A stretch of 64,000 bases of DNA from Montifringilla adamsi (Eukaryota; Chordata; Aves; Passeriformes; Passeridae): positions 298,209-362,208 of the forward strand of contig JAGGNK010003113.1 of NCBI GenBank assembly GCA_017590115.1. Reading direction: 5' to 3'. The position numbers and the translations under genes were made by a program. Under the pieces are notes generated by a model. The model did not search any database. It saw only the letters and a program-made list of their open reading frames with translations, and was not told where the DNA came from. Positions 1 through 26,280 of the stretch are shown here, piece after piece. Position 1 is the first letter of the stretch; each line of letters starts with the position of its first letter.

Positions 1-900
1 TGAAATAATTATCTCTGAGTCCTCCTGGCTCTCCAGCTGCCTTTCCCGGCCCGTGACAGCTCTCTGGTGACTTTACTGAACCACAGCCCTGCTGTAGGCA
101 TTCCCCTGGGGCAACACAGCCTGCTATGCTTCCTCCAGGAGGCTGGAACTTTGCCTGGCTCAGCCTCTCGGGTATTGGAAGCACACAGGATCATGCTGCA
201 GGATTCCTGTTACATCCACAGGGCCTCACACCACTGTGCTGCTGTCCTGAAGCAGTGCTGGGGGTGGGGTGGGATGGGCTGGGTGTGTGGCCATGCTGTG
301 TTTGTGGTGCTTTCGCCAAGTTTGCAGGTAATGTTTGCAGGCAACTGTCACAGCAGCAGCAAATCAAAAATTATAGTTACCAGTATCAATAGTTTTCAAT
401 TATAGAAATTGATAACATTGCTCTGGGCTTGGTTGGGCCACACCAACCAGCACCAGCCCATTCCAGAGAAGGGACTGTGCAAATGTGAGCTGTGGAAACA
501 AGCCCCATCCTCAGCTCCACTTTCTCCACAAAGCAGAGTCACCCATGGGCTGTGAGGGCTACAGGAACTGTGCCAGACATAGAAGTCAATAGCCAGTCCT
601 CTCCAGCATCTGTGCAGCTCTGCTGTGCGCTGCTCAGGTGCAGGTGGTCTAGCTGAGTGCTGCAGATATTGGTGTGGTGAGGGGGAAGCTGCCACTTCTC
701 CTTTCACACAACCCTGCTACTGTGAGGTCAGCGGGATGGGGATGGTGAGCAGGCAGTGGCTGCCCACAGGAAAACCTCACTGCATCTCCAGCACTGCTCA
801 GACCAGGCTCCTGGCTGGCCCTGCACAAGCTCCAGGTAAGTTCCCAGGCTCCTCACTCACCCTTTTCAGGGGGACAAGGGGCACTCAGAGCTAGGGAAGG
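1..900 (-). other. HCK intron, no exon recognised
   Basis: This stretch lies 3' of the last HCK exon found (917-993) on the minus strand. I looked on that strand for the catalytic-loop and activation-loop exons of a Src-family kinase and found none, so the rest of the kinase domain must lie outside the window. No repeat or other gene was recognised. Confidence 0.6.
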
Positions 901-916
901 TCTGCTTCTTCCTCAC

Positions 917-4312
<3,396 letters not shown>

Positions 4313-5429
4313 GCTGCAGCCAAGGAAGGGGAAGTGAGGCCATTGCGACAGAGGTGAAAGCCCCGCTCCAACCCCAGTCCAGCCCCGTTCCCATCAGCTC
4401 CCACCCAGCACAGGGCCACAGTGCCCACACCAGTGCTCTGCTGTGACAGAGAAACTTAGATCCTCCCACAGCTTCAGGGTACTGGGGTGCCCAGTGACAC
4501 TCCAGAGGGAAAGGGATCTCCTGGAGGTGTCATAGGTGGTGAAGTTTGGGGTGACAACAGCAGCAGCCATGGAGCAGCTTCTCTGCCCTTGTGAGATGCA
4601 GGACAAGGTGCAGGCACTGGGCACCATGGCAGCAGAGAGTCACACTCAGCATCTTCTGCAAAGAGGGGCCCTGATCATGGTGAGCTTTGCTGCAGCTTGG
4701 GGGTCCCCACACAGCACCCCCGATGCCCATGGCCCCCCCCATCACCACAGGTCAGCACTCCACACTGTGCTCCCCTGATCTCTGCTGGGTGGGATCTGCC
4801 CCAAACAGCCAGTTGAGCAAATGCTCAGCTTCTCCAGCACCCCAAGAAATTTAGTGGAAAAGAAAGCTGCAAGAAGCAGCAAGAGTGGTAAACCCCTTGC
4901 AAATGTACTTCCCTTGGCCAGGGAGACCTGGGTGCAGAGAAAGCAGAAGGTGCTGGTGGTGGCAGTGAAGGAGGAAGCTCAGGGCTGAACCCTCGATGTG
5001 CACAGCACAGCTCTTGAGGAACATCACTGTCACCTCCACAACGCCCCATGGCCATTCCTTGTCTTTCCAAAGCCTGGGTCAGTCTTGCTCCCGAGGGCAG
5101 CAGCAGTGGCAGCCATGACAGCTCATCGCCCTCACTGGGCACAGGTTGGGGACAGTGCCAGATCCATCCTGGCAAACCCTCATGGTGCCCGGTTTAAACT
5201 CAGACGTGGCTCACACCATCACCACTGCAGGTATTTGCTGTTCCTGTCCCACTCTGCGCATCCAGCCCTACACAGCACAAACACCCCGGGCAGTCCAAGG
5301 GTCATTCCCACTCGCTCCTGTGGCATAGCTGGCATTCCTGATGTGTCCCACCCTGGAAAGCCAGGTCCCAGGGCTCATTCTGTGTCTCCAGCCATGAAGA
5401 CCAAGTTGGATGAGGATGCCCATCGTTCC

Positions 5430-5960
5430 CGGAGCAAGGCTGCCCGCAGCCCCCTGCCGCTGCTGCCCTTGCCCGTGTCTTGTCCCCGGCAGCCCCTGCA
5501 AAGCCACCGGCAGGGACCCCCTCGTCGGAGCTGCACTGTGCCAACCGGGACTTCACCGGGACCCGTGAGATTCCCGGTCGTCGCCTCATCCCGGTCACCC
5601 AGGGTCCGCCGCTCTGACCGCGACCGGCCCGGCGCGGGGTCGGACCCACCGGGCTGCCCGGGACTGCCTGCGGGGCTCCCCCGCCGCCCTCGGGGCTCCG
5701 CGCACGCTTCGGATCCCGGAGCTCTCACCTTCGCTGCCGCCCTGGGGCACGTCCCTGCCGCCGGTCCCGCTCCCAGTCCCCGTCGCGGAGCCCGGGCTGC
5801 TGCCGCCGCTCCGCTCTGCCCGGCTGCTCTCCCGCCGCCTGCCCGGTACGGCCACGCCCCTCCCGGTGCGGTCCCGCCCCCGGCTCCGACGGGGCGGGCG
5901 CGGCCGGTGCCTCCCGAGCCGGGCTGGGAGAGGAGACCACCGTCCCAAGAACCGCGCCCG
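5430..5960. promoter_or_regulatory. CpG-rich island, candidate HCK promoter
   Basis: A dense GC and CpG stretch with GGGCGG-type boxes around 5860-5900, about 1.1-1.6 kb upstream of the HCK start codon. The exon carrying the HCK ATG begins just after an AG acceptor (CTGCAG at about 4313-4318 on the minus strand), so an upstream non-coding first exon is expected. This island is one of two candidate locations for it. No TATA box was seen. Assignment to HCK is inference. Confidence 0.45.
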
Positions 5961-6299
5961 CAAGGACATCCCAGCCCTGCGTGACCCCACAGCCCTCAGG
6001 GACCCCCGACGGATGCCAGAGCCCGTCTGTCCATCTGCCGTCCCCGGTGGGGACACCGGTCGGGTTTGGGTCCCGCACCCCAGAGCAGCCCCCAGGATGT
6101 TTCCCCGCCTGGTGCAGGGCCATGAAGGGCGAGGGCACGGGGGGAACACAGGACAGGGCGTCAGCCTGGGTCTGTGTCCCCAGGAAGGAGAAAAGAAAGC
6201 CCTGAGCATCTGTGGTGGGGAGCAAGACATGACAGGGCCCAGGGCACACTGGGGTGCATGGGACTGGCTTTGTGAAGCACAGTTCAGAGAGGTCCGGGT

Positions 6300-6340
6300 A
6301 TCCCTGGGCTTTGTGGTGTCCCTGGGCTTTGTGGTGTCCC
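6300..6340. repeat. Two-copy tandem repeat of about 18 bp
   Basis: The unit tccctgggctttgtggtg occurs twice head-to-tail, followed by a partial third copy. It lies in the intergenic DNA between HCK and CCM2L and has no recognised function. Confidence 0.8.
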
Positions 6341-6689
6341 TGCTGACCCTGGTATTCCCTTGCCAAAGCTCCTCTCGGAGCCCTACCCAGCCCCGCAGTA
6401 TTCCAGCCTTTCTTCTGGATTGCCCCGACAACCCCTGAATTCAGGATGGAGGCAGCATCAGCAAGGGGACCCAGGGCTCTGTGTGACCCTGACCTGCTCG
6501 GGTTCAGAGGAAGCAGCCAGGGTGGGATAGCGTCACACCTCATGAGGGTTTGCATACGTAAATTTTTTTGTAGAAAAAAGAAGTTGCTCCGGTAGCCCTA
6601 GCGTCTGCTGCCCACACACCGCCCTGGGGCTGCAGCGCCGTCCTGTAGTCCCCACCAAGGGACATTGGGCCAGTGAATGTTGGCTCGGG

Positions 6690-6970
6690 GCCATCAGCCA
6701 AGGGCCAGCAGCCGCAGGATATTGCGGTACAGTGGCCAGGGCGAACCGGCTCGGCGACGGCGGCCGGGGAACATCAGCAGAGGTCTATCGGGCGGCGGGG
6801 AGCACGGCCCTGGCCCCCGGCGGCGGAGGGGCTGCAGGGCGGGACCGCAGGAAGCCGGGTCCCGGGGCAGGAACTTCCTTTTGTGAAACACCCGCAGCCG
6901 CGGCCGGACGAGTGTCGCACAAGCGTCGCAGGCAGCAGCGGGCCAGCTGCGGCCACCAGCCCTTTCCTCT
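6690..6970. promoter_or_regulatory. Second CpG-rich island between HCK and CCM2L, with an ETS/PU.1-like site
   Basis: CpG-dense sequence roughly 2.4-2.7 kb upstream of the HCK ATG. At 6873-6882 the plus strand reads acttcctttt, i.e. AAAAGGAAGT on the minus strand, an ETS core flanked by purines as in PU.1 sites. HCK is expressed in myeloid cells, where PU.1 is a main activator, so an HCK promoter here is possible. CCM2L ends before this island and is transcribed away from it. Confidence 0.35.
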
Positions 6971-7185
6971 CCCAGCACGTTCTTGCTGACCCCCTCCATT
7001 GCTCTGAGCATCCCCTGGAGCCAGCCAGGAAGAGCCGGCAGCACCCTGGCAGTGGTTGTGGCCTCCGTGTGACGCTGGAGTGGGCAGGTGCCCAGCCCAG
7101 CAGCCCTCTGCCCCAGCTCACCCCCACATCGCAGCAACCCCTGCACTCTGGCAGGGCAGAACCTGCTCTGCTCCCAACCCCAGCA

Positions 7186-7191
7186 TTTAAT
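7186..7191 (-). promoter_or_regulatory. Variant polyadenylation signal ATTAAA for CCM2L
   Basis: The minus strand reads ATTAAA here, about 230 bp past the CCM2L stop codon, and the sequence then becomes unrelated to coding. It is the only good poly(A) signal close to the CCM2L 3' end. Confidence 0.5.
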
Positions 7192-7420
7192 TGAAATCTG
7201 CAGAAATTACAGCACATGTGTCTCCCCCACAGCCACAGCTGCCCTGTGATTCCGACAGCCTTGACAAGAGCTGACAGGGCAGTGCAGAGGCCTGTCCCCT
7301 CCCGCAGTGACAAATTCACCCTCCCTGGTTCTGGGGCAGAGCTGGGCACCTGCAGAGCCTGGTGCTGGAGGTGAGCACCACATCAGAGAGCAGGGAGAGG
7401 AGCTGGGTTTTGCCACTGGC

Positions 7421-10822
<3,402 letters not shown>

Positions 10823-11860
10823 GGCAGGACGCGGTGCTGCGGCCGCCCCCTCTGCCCCGCTCGGCGCCGCGGCGCTTTCCTGTGTCGGAAACTCCACCAG
10901 GATAGCTGGGATGTGAGTTCCTGCCTCTCCTGGGGGGTGCTGGGACTGGACTGGGCTGGGCTGGGCTGGCCAGGGCTGGCACTGACACTGGGACTGGGCT
11001 GGCACTGGGACTGGGACAGGACTGGGACGGGGACAGGACTGGGATAGGGGCTGAGCTGTTACCTGGGCAGAAGTAGGGCCTGAAATTGGCCGAGATGGAA
11101 CTGGAGCAGGGACTTGGACTGGTGCTGGTGCTGGTGCTGGGACTGGGGCTGGGGTTCACACTTATACCGAGGCTGCGGCTGGGATTTGGGCAGACTGGGG
11201 CTGAAGTGGGCTGAGATGAGACTGGAGAAGGTGCTGGGACAAAAGCAGGTGCTGATGGTGCCTCTGGGACTCTGCTATGGAGCAGCCCCTCCTGCCCCTC
11301 ACTGCGGGGCTCTTTCCTGCGGCTGGGGCTGGTCCTGCTTCCCTATAACCCCACATCAACCCCGTCCTCATGGGGCAGCCCTGGGGGCTCCCAGCCCTCG
11401 CTGCCCACATCCTGTCCTGCTCACACGGGGTCCTGGCACTGGGAACGGCCCTGGCACTGGGAGCAGCACTGGCAGGAGCCCACACAGCTGATCCAGAACT
11501 CCGTCCCTACAGCTGCCCATGGGGTCTAAACCCACCGTGAGTCTGGGGGCTGGCCGGGGGATCGGGGCCTCCGGCAGGGGCAGGGAGGAGGCTGGCCCGG
11601 CAGTGGCCGTGTCCGGCAGCTTCCTCCCCGAGATGCTGCATCCTGCCTGTGCACCCCTTCCCTGCCGGCCACCACGCCAGGGACATTGGCACCGGCCAGG
11701 GCCACCGACACCAGGCAGGCAGCGCTGCTACAGCCATCCTGCTCTGCTAATGATGTCCCCGAGCAGTCCGGGACAGAGAGGAACCATCCTGCCCCGCTTT
11801 GGAGCCCCAGCTGTGAGCTGGAGGTGCCGACAAGGACAGGATCCCACAGGCAGGGCTTAT
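10823..11860. other. CCM2L upstream / XKR7 downstream intergenic DNA
   Basis: The first 80 bases continue the GC-rich 5' flank of CCM2L. From 10930 to 11160 there is a degenerate simple repeat built on ctggga/ggactggg units. No open frame with family similarity and no mobile element was recognised in the remainder. Confidence 0.5.
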
Positions 11861-11869
11861 TGAAATGAA

Positions 11870-13370
11870 TTTAATATCTCATGTTGCAGCAAAATTAAAA
11901 ATATACAAAAAGTTTGTGGTATACAAAAAAGTCTCGGGACGGACCCCGGCCTCCCACTCGCCCCCGCCCGCGCCGAGGGTCCCAGAGAAGAAGGTGGCAC
12001 ACAGAGTATTTACAGTACGTGACAGCAGCCGCCGGGTCCCAGCGCCGGGGGGTTCGGGGATGTGGCTGAGACCCCGCGGCAGCCCCTGCCAGAACGAACT
12101 TCTCTCACTCCCTGAAGCTGGAGCAGCCCTGCTGCCAGCCCTGGGTGACACCCCCAGGGACCAGAACCCCGCCATCCCCAGTGGGAGCTCGAGCACCCCT
12201 GGAGCTGTGCCCATCCTGGCCCCCGGTCGTGTCCCCTGTCACGGGGACCCGGCGCTGGGTTTGGCTGCCACTGTGGCACAGGCTGGGTGGGGGCAGGGGG
12301 GTGGCCTGGGGCAGGAGTGAGACTGAGGGGTCCCCCCGAACCCCACACGTGGCCAGACTCCTGTGCCCAGAGCAGCCCAGGGCTGAGGGTACCGTGGCTT
12401 GAGTGCATAGAAAAGTGTCCCTCTGACCCACCAGCGTGGCCCTGGGGTCCCCACACAAACCCCGGCGTGAAGGGCATGCCCAAATGGTGTCTCTGCCCTG
12501 GGGTGGACAGGGGCAGGGGCAGGGGGAGCCCAGAGGAGCTGCCCCGTGCTGGCACACAGTCCCCAAATGGCCCATCCCCAGATCCTCTGTGAGCCGGACC
12601 CAGGGAGGAGCTGCCACCACCTAGGCACCGCTCGGGGGCTGCAGTGACACTGCTTGATGCCTGCAGCGGTGAGCCCCCGGACAGCCTGGCACCCCTGGCT
12701 GCTGCCCCCACCTTCCCTGAGGAAAAGAGACCTCACCCCAGAGCCGCCCCACGCCGGGGCTGCCCCAGCACGACCAGCACACACCACCGGGGCTGCCGCG
12801 GCGGCAGTGGAGGAGCCGTGCAGGTGGCAGGGGCCCAGCCCACTGCCCAGCCCCAGCCATGCTCTGCACCCTCCTCCTAAAGGATTTCCGAGGCTTCCAG
12901 TTAGCACCAGTTAGCACCAGTGAACCCAGCGATGGCCTGCCCAGCCTGCTGTCACCCCAGCTGGCAAGAAATGGGAAACAAAAGCAACGTGATGCCACCG
13001 CCACTGCCACCTCACACCCTCCGACCCCAGCCGTGTCACTGGGCCGGGCACCCACACTGGCCCTCTGGGACCCCACATCCCAGCCGTTCCCAGGTGCAGC
13101 TCTCCCATCCCACTCCTCCCATCCCTAGTGCCTCACACGGTGCCCCATGGCACAGAGGGGCTCTCGGTGCTGCCCATGCTCCCCGGCCCGGGCAGGGCTT
13201 GGCACTGTGGCTCGGGGCAGCCAGAGGCTGGAACCCTCTGGAGCCATGGCAGGGGCACAGGGGATGCAGGGAAGGCACAGGGGCCGTGGGCGTGGGGGGC
13301 AAGGGGGGGTAGCACAAGGCTGGGGGGTCCAACAGCTCCCCTGCCCTGCAAACCCCTGCCAGCCCATGCA

Positions 13371-13407
<37 letters not shown>

Positions 13408-14656
13408 CCCCCCAGGACAGTCCCCCCCCGGGGGGCACAGGGTACATTCAGCACAGCCCCTCGGTGGGGGCCAGTGGATCTGGGCAGGACCAGGGACACA
13501 TTCAAACCCAGAGCCCGAGCAGCCCCACTCCTCCGGGGAGGCAGGAGCAGACAGGGGCAGGCAGGGCAGGGACTCGGGACAGGCAGGGGACAGGCAGGGG
13601 GCACACAGGGTGAGGTCAGGGGAGGGAGGGTCCCAGCTCAGGTTTATACTGCGGAGCTGGAGGGCGTGATGCTGATGAAGGAGAGAATGGAAATTCTCCC
13701 GGGTGGAAAGGGATGCCAGCCCAGGAGAGGAGAACGGCTGGGGGTGAATCCCACTTTGGGGAATCCGGGGAACGCCGGCGGCCCCGCACAAACCTCTCAG
13801 TGGTGCCAGCCAGGCCCTGCCACCCCCGGCCCCAGCGGAGGTAGAAAATGTCACACAAAATGTCACCATTCAGGTGAAAACAAACCCAATGAGATGAAGC
13901 AGTTCCTGTGGGGTTGGGGGGAGGATGGGGTGCAGCCATCCTGGCCACAGCTGGGGACCCAGCTCCAAACCAGGGGTGCAAGGTTCGTGCCCACCCGCGA
14001 GGGCCCCCCCCAGGCCAGGGCCTACGCCCCACAGGATATTGGACACCCCATAGAGTTGGGGACATGGCTCAACCCTGAGCCAGGGGGACTGAGGATGGAT
14101 ATGAAGGGGCTCATTTCAGGTTGGTGTGGCAGAGTGTGGGGGAAGTGGGAGACATGGGGGAGACTGGATGGACTCCGGCTGTCCCTGCCCCAGCTCCCTG
14201 GGGGTCACAAGCCCCATGCACACCCCAGTGCAGCCATGTTCCATCCCCATGGTTCTGCCGTGGCACAGGCACCTGTGTTCCTGTGTGCTGCCCGCTGCGC
14301 CCCACCGTGCCCCCGGCAGCTGCCAGCCCCATCCCACGGTGCCCCCGGTCCCCATCCTGCACCCCTGATACAGGCCACAGCACCCACCGCCTGGGCTCAG
14401 GCACCGGCGAGGTATTTTGGCAAGGACGAGCCCTGGAGGGCGTGGGGGCGGCCGCCGTCGTGTGGGACGGGTCTGGGCTGCGGGAAGGCAGCGCGGGGAG
14501 GGGATAGCACCAAGAGACCTCCCCGGCCACCGCCCACCAGATGCTTGGCATGGCGACACGGCAGCGCCGGCAAACCAAAGGAAGGCAAACAGCTGTGGAG
14601 ACACAGGGTGGCCTGGGTGGCACCGGCGCTCCCGCCGCAGCCTCACGCCCCGCAAC
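11870..14656 (-). other. Probable XKR7 3' untranslated region
   Basis: GC-rich sequence directly downstream of the XKR7 stop, with no conserved coding frame. It ends in an AT-rich block at 11860-11935 that has the look of a vertebrate 3' UTR end. An ATTAAA signal lies on the minus strand at 11870-11875. A long open frame runs on the plus strand through this region, but it is low-complexity Pro/Gly/Arg sequence with no family resemblance. The extent of the UTR is inferred. Confidence 0.5.
13370..13406. repeat. (CA)n microsatellite
   Basis: An almost uninterrupted run of CA dinucleotides in the presumed XKR7 3' UTR. Confidence 0.97.
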
Positions 14657-21625
<6,969 letters not shown>

Positions 21626-22019
21626 GTTGTCGGGGGAAAGGAGGAGAAAGGAGGGAGCGGGAGACCCGGCCCCCGCCGGCAAGGACCGCCCGGAGCCGCC
21701 GAGCCCCGCACGGCGCACCCCACCCCGTCCCGGCGGAACCATGGGGTCCGCGCTGTCCGACCACCCCCTCCCAGCCCGCCGAGTACTGCAGCTTCCCGGG
21801 AAGGTCCTGGGGAGCCCCGCGGCCACCCAGCCCCGAGGCTCAGTCCGGGCAAGACCCTGCCCATGAGTCCAGGCTTGGGCCGAGCTCCGGGTGGGTGGAG
21901 GTGTGGGTGCCTCTTCTCCCCTTGGGCTGAGACCACCAGAACCCTGCCCGATGCAGACAAGGAGGGTCCCAGCAGGGACCGGTTGGGCTGGACCCGAGCC
22001 CTGCTTTGGAGGGAGAGGC

Positions 22020-22112
22020 ATGGAATCAGCATAGGATGGTTGGGTTAGAAGGGACCTCGAAGATCAATTTGTGCCAACTCCTTGCCAAGGGCAGGGACAT
22101 CTTCCACTAGAC
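22020..22112 (-). mobile_element. CR1 LINE 3'-end fragment
   Basis: The plus strand shows the antisense of the CR1 3' end (ggatggttgggttagaagggacct, then ggcagggacatcttccactaga). The fragment is truncated on both sides, as most avian CR1 copies are. Confidence 0.85.
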
Positions 22113-22433
22113 AAGGCTGCTCAAAGAAGTTGTATCCTCTTTGAGAAGACCAATAATGGGGTTTGGTAGGAGGCTTCTGTTGTTCCCGAAATGAAACTCG
22201 TGAAAGAGTTACCGATGTTATCCCCCAGCTTTGGGAATGTCCCTGGAAGTGAAGTACCAAGGCCACTGGAGTCTGGGCGCTCAAGAGCCCTGATGCTCTG
22301 CCGCTCCACCTCCCCTGAGCCTGTTGCCCGCGGGAGTTTGGACTCAATGTGTCTGGCAGAGCCAGGGGCCACACCCGGGACGTGTGCTCACCCGAGGAGC
22401 AGCGCTGTGCCGGCATCCCCGGCACTGCTGCGA

Positions 22434-22476
22434 GGGAAAGGGCTGCGAGGGAAAGGGCTGCGAGAGAAAGGGCTTT
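22434..22476. repeat. 15-bp tandem repeat, three copies
   Basis: Unit gcgagggaaagggct repeated three times with one substitution, in intergenic DNA upstream of XKR7. Confidence 0.85.
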
Positions 22477-22479
22477 CTC

Positions 22480-25400
22480 TCCTTTGTGGCGGGTCTCCAG
22501 GGAGGGTGACTGCACACGGGCAGCTGCTCCTGCAGGCAGCCCCAGCCCCCAGCGCACGGGGCCGGGCTCTGGCTCTGCGGCTCAGCCCCCGAGGCTCAGC
22601 CTGCTGCGTCTGCCTGCGGAGGAACCCGGCTGGAGCCTGGCCCGTGGTCAGCACACCCGTTGCACATTGAGAGGGGAGCGTGTTTGATGCCGGGAAACAC
22701 AGCTAACTTCCAAATCGTGCCTTGCAGGGTGGCCAGAGGGATCAGCACAACCCGGGGATGGGGTAAGCCTGGATTCCTGGGAGGAAATCCAGGGGGTGAA
22801 GATGTTACTCAGCACAAGGGAGTGGCCAGCAAGGCAAGGCTCTCCCCGTGCTGCATGTATTAGCATCGATAATGAAACACCTCACCTTGAGATGCTCCTG
22901 ACAGATCCCCTCCACAAATGCCTGCCTGGGGGAGGGGATGCTCCCAGCATCCCAAAGCCTGAAGAAAGCAGCCTTTCATCAACAACCAGGCAGGGCAGGG
23001 CCCATTCCAAGGATGGGGTCCACTGGCCAGAGCCCCGTCAACATTTGGCCACTCCAGTCCTCTTTGGGCTTGGTCCCTGGGGACTCTCTGTCTTGGCTGG
23101 GTGATGGAGCACAGACAACATTGCCACGACAGTGGGCACAGTGCCAGAGAGAAGGGACTTGGAAACCAGGGAGAGACAGACCCACCTTTCTCCCCTGACC
23201 CTGAAACACCCCCTCTGAAGCAGCAGTTAAAGATCCACAGCCTGAGAACATGGAGACCGTGGTTTGAAGTCTGATTTATCTTAACAACAGGCCCCAGCAG
23301 CCACATGAAAGGAGAAGAGAGAAAAAAACCTTATAAACATCCCTGAAGCTTCCTGTGCAGCTGCCAGCAGGCAGGGAGGGTTTCTGGCTGCATACAGAAA
23401 AGGGCTGCAAGGAAGAAAAAGGAACATAATGAAACAAAACCTGCTCTTTCCACAAAACATACAGCAAAGCAAAGCAGCTCCCGGCAGCGGGCGGGTGGCC
23501 GCTTCCTCTGACTGCCCAGTTCCCAGGGGAACCGGTCCAAATGGACCTCTGGTTCCAGTCTGAGTCCAGCTTCCAAGCAGAATGTCTGCCCCTGGCGCTG
23601 GCTCCAGGAAGAGAAATCCATGATGATTTGTGGCTGGCTCAGAGCTTGGCTGGGGACAGGCCACAGAGTGCAGCACCAGCCACTTCTCACTGTCCTGACA
23701 ATGTTTTCCAGATGCCCATGGCTTGGAGATCCCTCAGCAGTGCTTCCCCCATGCTTGTGCTGAGCTGGGCCCCACCTTCCCAGGGAGAGCAGCCCCCACC
23801 CTTCCATGCAGCCCAACATTCCTGGCAAAACCCTGCCTTCATTGCACTGTCATTGGCAACCTCAGAGTCACTGCTTCCTTCCATTACTGCCAGGACAGGC
23901 AGCCTACTCCCTTCCCTGTTCCCATGCCACATCTCATCCCATCCCCATCCCCAATCCTCCTGCCCAGACTCTGACAGCCCTCCCTCCCTCCTTCCTGCTT
24001 TTTCAGATCTCCAGCCAGCTGCTCCCACTGACAAATGAGCATTTCCCAGCACTGGCATCCAGCCCCAATCCCAGTACATTTTCTGGTTGATGTCAGGAAG
24101 GAATCTAACCCGAATGTGGATCCTTCCCAGCCTGGAGTGCCTGTGTGTGCCCCAGCACTGGCTTCCACTGCTCCCTGAAGCTGCAGTACTTCATTCCATG
24201 CTGCCACAGAGAGAGATCTCAGATAACTGAAACAAATGACCTTATGGGATTAGGGCAGTAATCTTCCGATCTGGGTAATCTCCCTTAAGGGATTATTTGC
24301 CCACAGAAGTGTGGTGACCACCAGCCAGCTGCTGCCTTGCTCCCTCCATCCCTGTCCCCTGTGGTTCCCATCTCTGGCAGCCAGAGGAGCTGCAGCACTG
24401 GGGTCACCACCTTTGGGGAGCTCCTTGTCAAATGAGTTTCATGAAGTGCATGTGCCAGGGTCCCCAAATGCTGGGGCTGCTCTTCTCCCCGGCCCCGTTC
24501 ACTGCTTCAGGCAGGTTTGGGGCTCTCACCCTTCAAAGCACTGATCCAAAACAGATCAGAGGTTCCCCCCCCCCCCCCCCCCACCCCCCCAGCAACGCGG
24601 CGGGNNNNNNNNNNNNNNNNNNNNNNNNNNNNNNNNNNNCACCCCCCCCCCCCCCCCCCCCCGCCATCACCAGGCAAGCAGCAGCTGGGTGGCACAGCCA
24701 GGATGGCAGAGAAGGACAGCTGGGGACAGGGCTGCATTCACAACCTTGAGATGCTGTTTGAGGGCAGAGCAGGGACATGGGACATGAGAACCTGTGTCCC
24801 CTGTTACCCACCAGCCCTGAGTGGGCTCCTAGGGCCCCTTTCCCAGAGTGCACACAGTGAGGATCTGCCTCTGATGAGGACATTCCCATCCTCATCATCA
24901 GTGGTGGGTCTCCCTCATCTCCCACACCCCATTTTTCCAGCTCCTCTTGCTCATGGCTGGGTGGTGCAGAAAGAAAGGGATTAAGAGCGTTTTGAGAAGC
25001 AATACATTTCCCTTCCTGCAGCCAGGGTTGTTCAGGGCAGCAGATGGATATGGTCCCCTGAAAGAGCCTTCCTGGGATCAGCCCGTGCCTGACACAGACT
25101 GGGGGGCACCGAGGCTGGCTGAGGGTGAGTCAAGCTGCCGGGACCACAATTGGCTCCAGTCCTCGGGGATGGCAGGTCCTGGACGCTGAGCTACAGATGA
25201 GCCACCAGCTGCACGAAAGGAAACCTGAGCTAATCGCCCCGCGCTTTGAGTGCCCTTTATTGCTTTCTGGGATGACACAGAGGTCACCTGATGCTCTAAG
25301 GGCCCAGCTGCCAACAGCGGTACCGTGCTGGGAAGCGGCGAGGAAGAGGAGACAGACGGTGCTGCTGGGGGCGAGGGGACGGGCTGTGAAAAGTGATAAA
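22480..25400. other. Intergenic DNA between XKR7 and PDRG1 promoters
   Basis: The two genes are transcribed away from each other. Apart from the assembly gap and its poly-C flanks at 24551-24662, no gene, transfer RNA or recognisable transposon was seen. Confidence 0.5.
24605..24639. other. Assembly gap (35 N) inside a poly-C tract
   Basis: Thirty-five unknown bases flanked by long C runs (24565-24582 and 24641-24662). The true length is unknown; such G/C homopolymers commonly break assemblies. Confidence 0.99.
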
Positions 25401-25675
25401 TAATTCACAGACAAGGGGACCAGGCGAGGCTGGGCTCTCAGCTCCTGTCCCTCGGGGCTGAGCGGGGTGGGTTGGGGGCTGGCTGCGGGGCCAGGACCCC
25501 CACTCTGGGGCTCAGCGCCACACGGCCACACTGCACCGGAGTCCCGAGGGCAGGGGCAGCCCGGAGCCAGCCCCGGGATCGTTAGTCCGCACTACGGACG
25601 AGATCCCACGCTGGCACCGGGCACGTCCCTCCCAGCCCACGGCCACTCAGCCGACCCCCGTGTTCGCAGCCCCGA

Positions 25676-25805
25676 TCAGTCCCCGCAGCCCCGGTCTGTC
25701 CCCGCAGTCCCGGTGGAGTCTCCACTGTCCCGGTCAGTCCCCGTAGCGCCGGTCTGTCCCCGCAGCCCCGGTCAATCCCCGCAGCTCCGGTCAATCCCCG
25801 CAGCC
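25676..25805. repeat. Imperfect 21-24 bp tandem repeats in the PDRG1 5' flank
   Basis: The phrase ccccgcagccccggtc recurs about six times with small changes, ending 155 bp before the PDRG1 start codon. It lies in the CpG island that serves PDRG1. Confidence 0.75.
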
Positions 25806-26280
25806 CGGGGTGCCCAAACCGGGCGGCGCTCCCGGCGGCGGCCGCGAGAGGGCGCGCTGAGCCCGGCCCCTCCCGCCGCGGAACCAGCCCGCGCGGCTGC
25901 GGCTGCGGCCCGGAGCCGAACGGCGGGGGACCCGGAGCAGCCCCGGTGGCGGCCCCGCCATGGCCCGGGACCCGGCCTTCGTGCTGCGCTACCTGGCCGA
26001 GGTGGAGGAGCTGGCCGAGGACGTGCTGGCGGCACGGCAGCAGGTACGACCCAGCTCTGGCGGGGCCCCCCCGCCCCGCTCTGTCCCGCCGCCGGTAGCC
26101 CCGAGCCCCGGCCGCTCCCGCCTCTCTCGCTCCCGTTGCAGATCGTGGACCTGGACGTGAAGCGGAACCGCAACCGCGAGGCCCTGCGGGCGCTGCAGAA
26201 GGACCCGGAGCCCGACGGTGAGGTCGGGCTGGCTGCGCCCCCCGTGACCTCGTGGCCGCGGGTCGCGGAGCGGCTCCGCT
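25800..26280 (+). promoter_or_regulatory. CpG island and promoter of PDRG1
   Basis: CpG-dense DNA flanking the first two exons of PDRG1. No TATA box is seen. The ATG at 25960 lies in the context gccccgccATGG, a good initiation context. Confidence 0.55.

Noticed and set aside
4998..5984. Plus-strand open frame of 328 codons upstream of HCK
   Set aside because: It runs through a CpG island with Pro/Arg-rich low-complexity translation and no splice or domain support.
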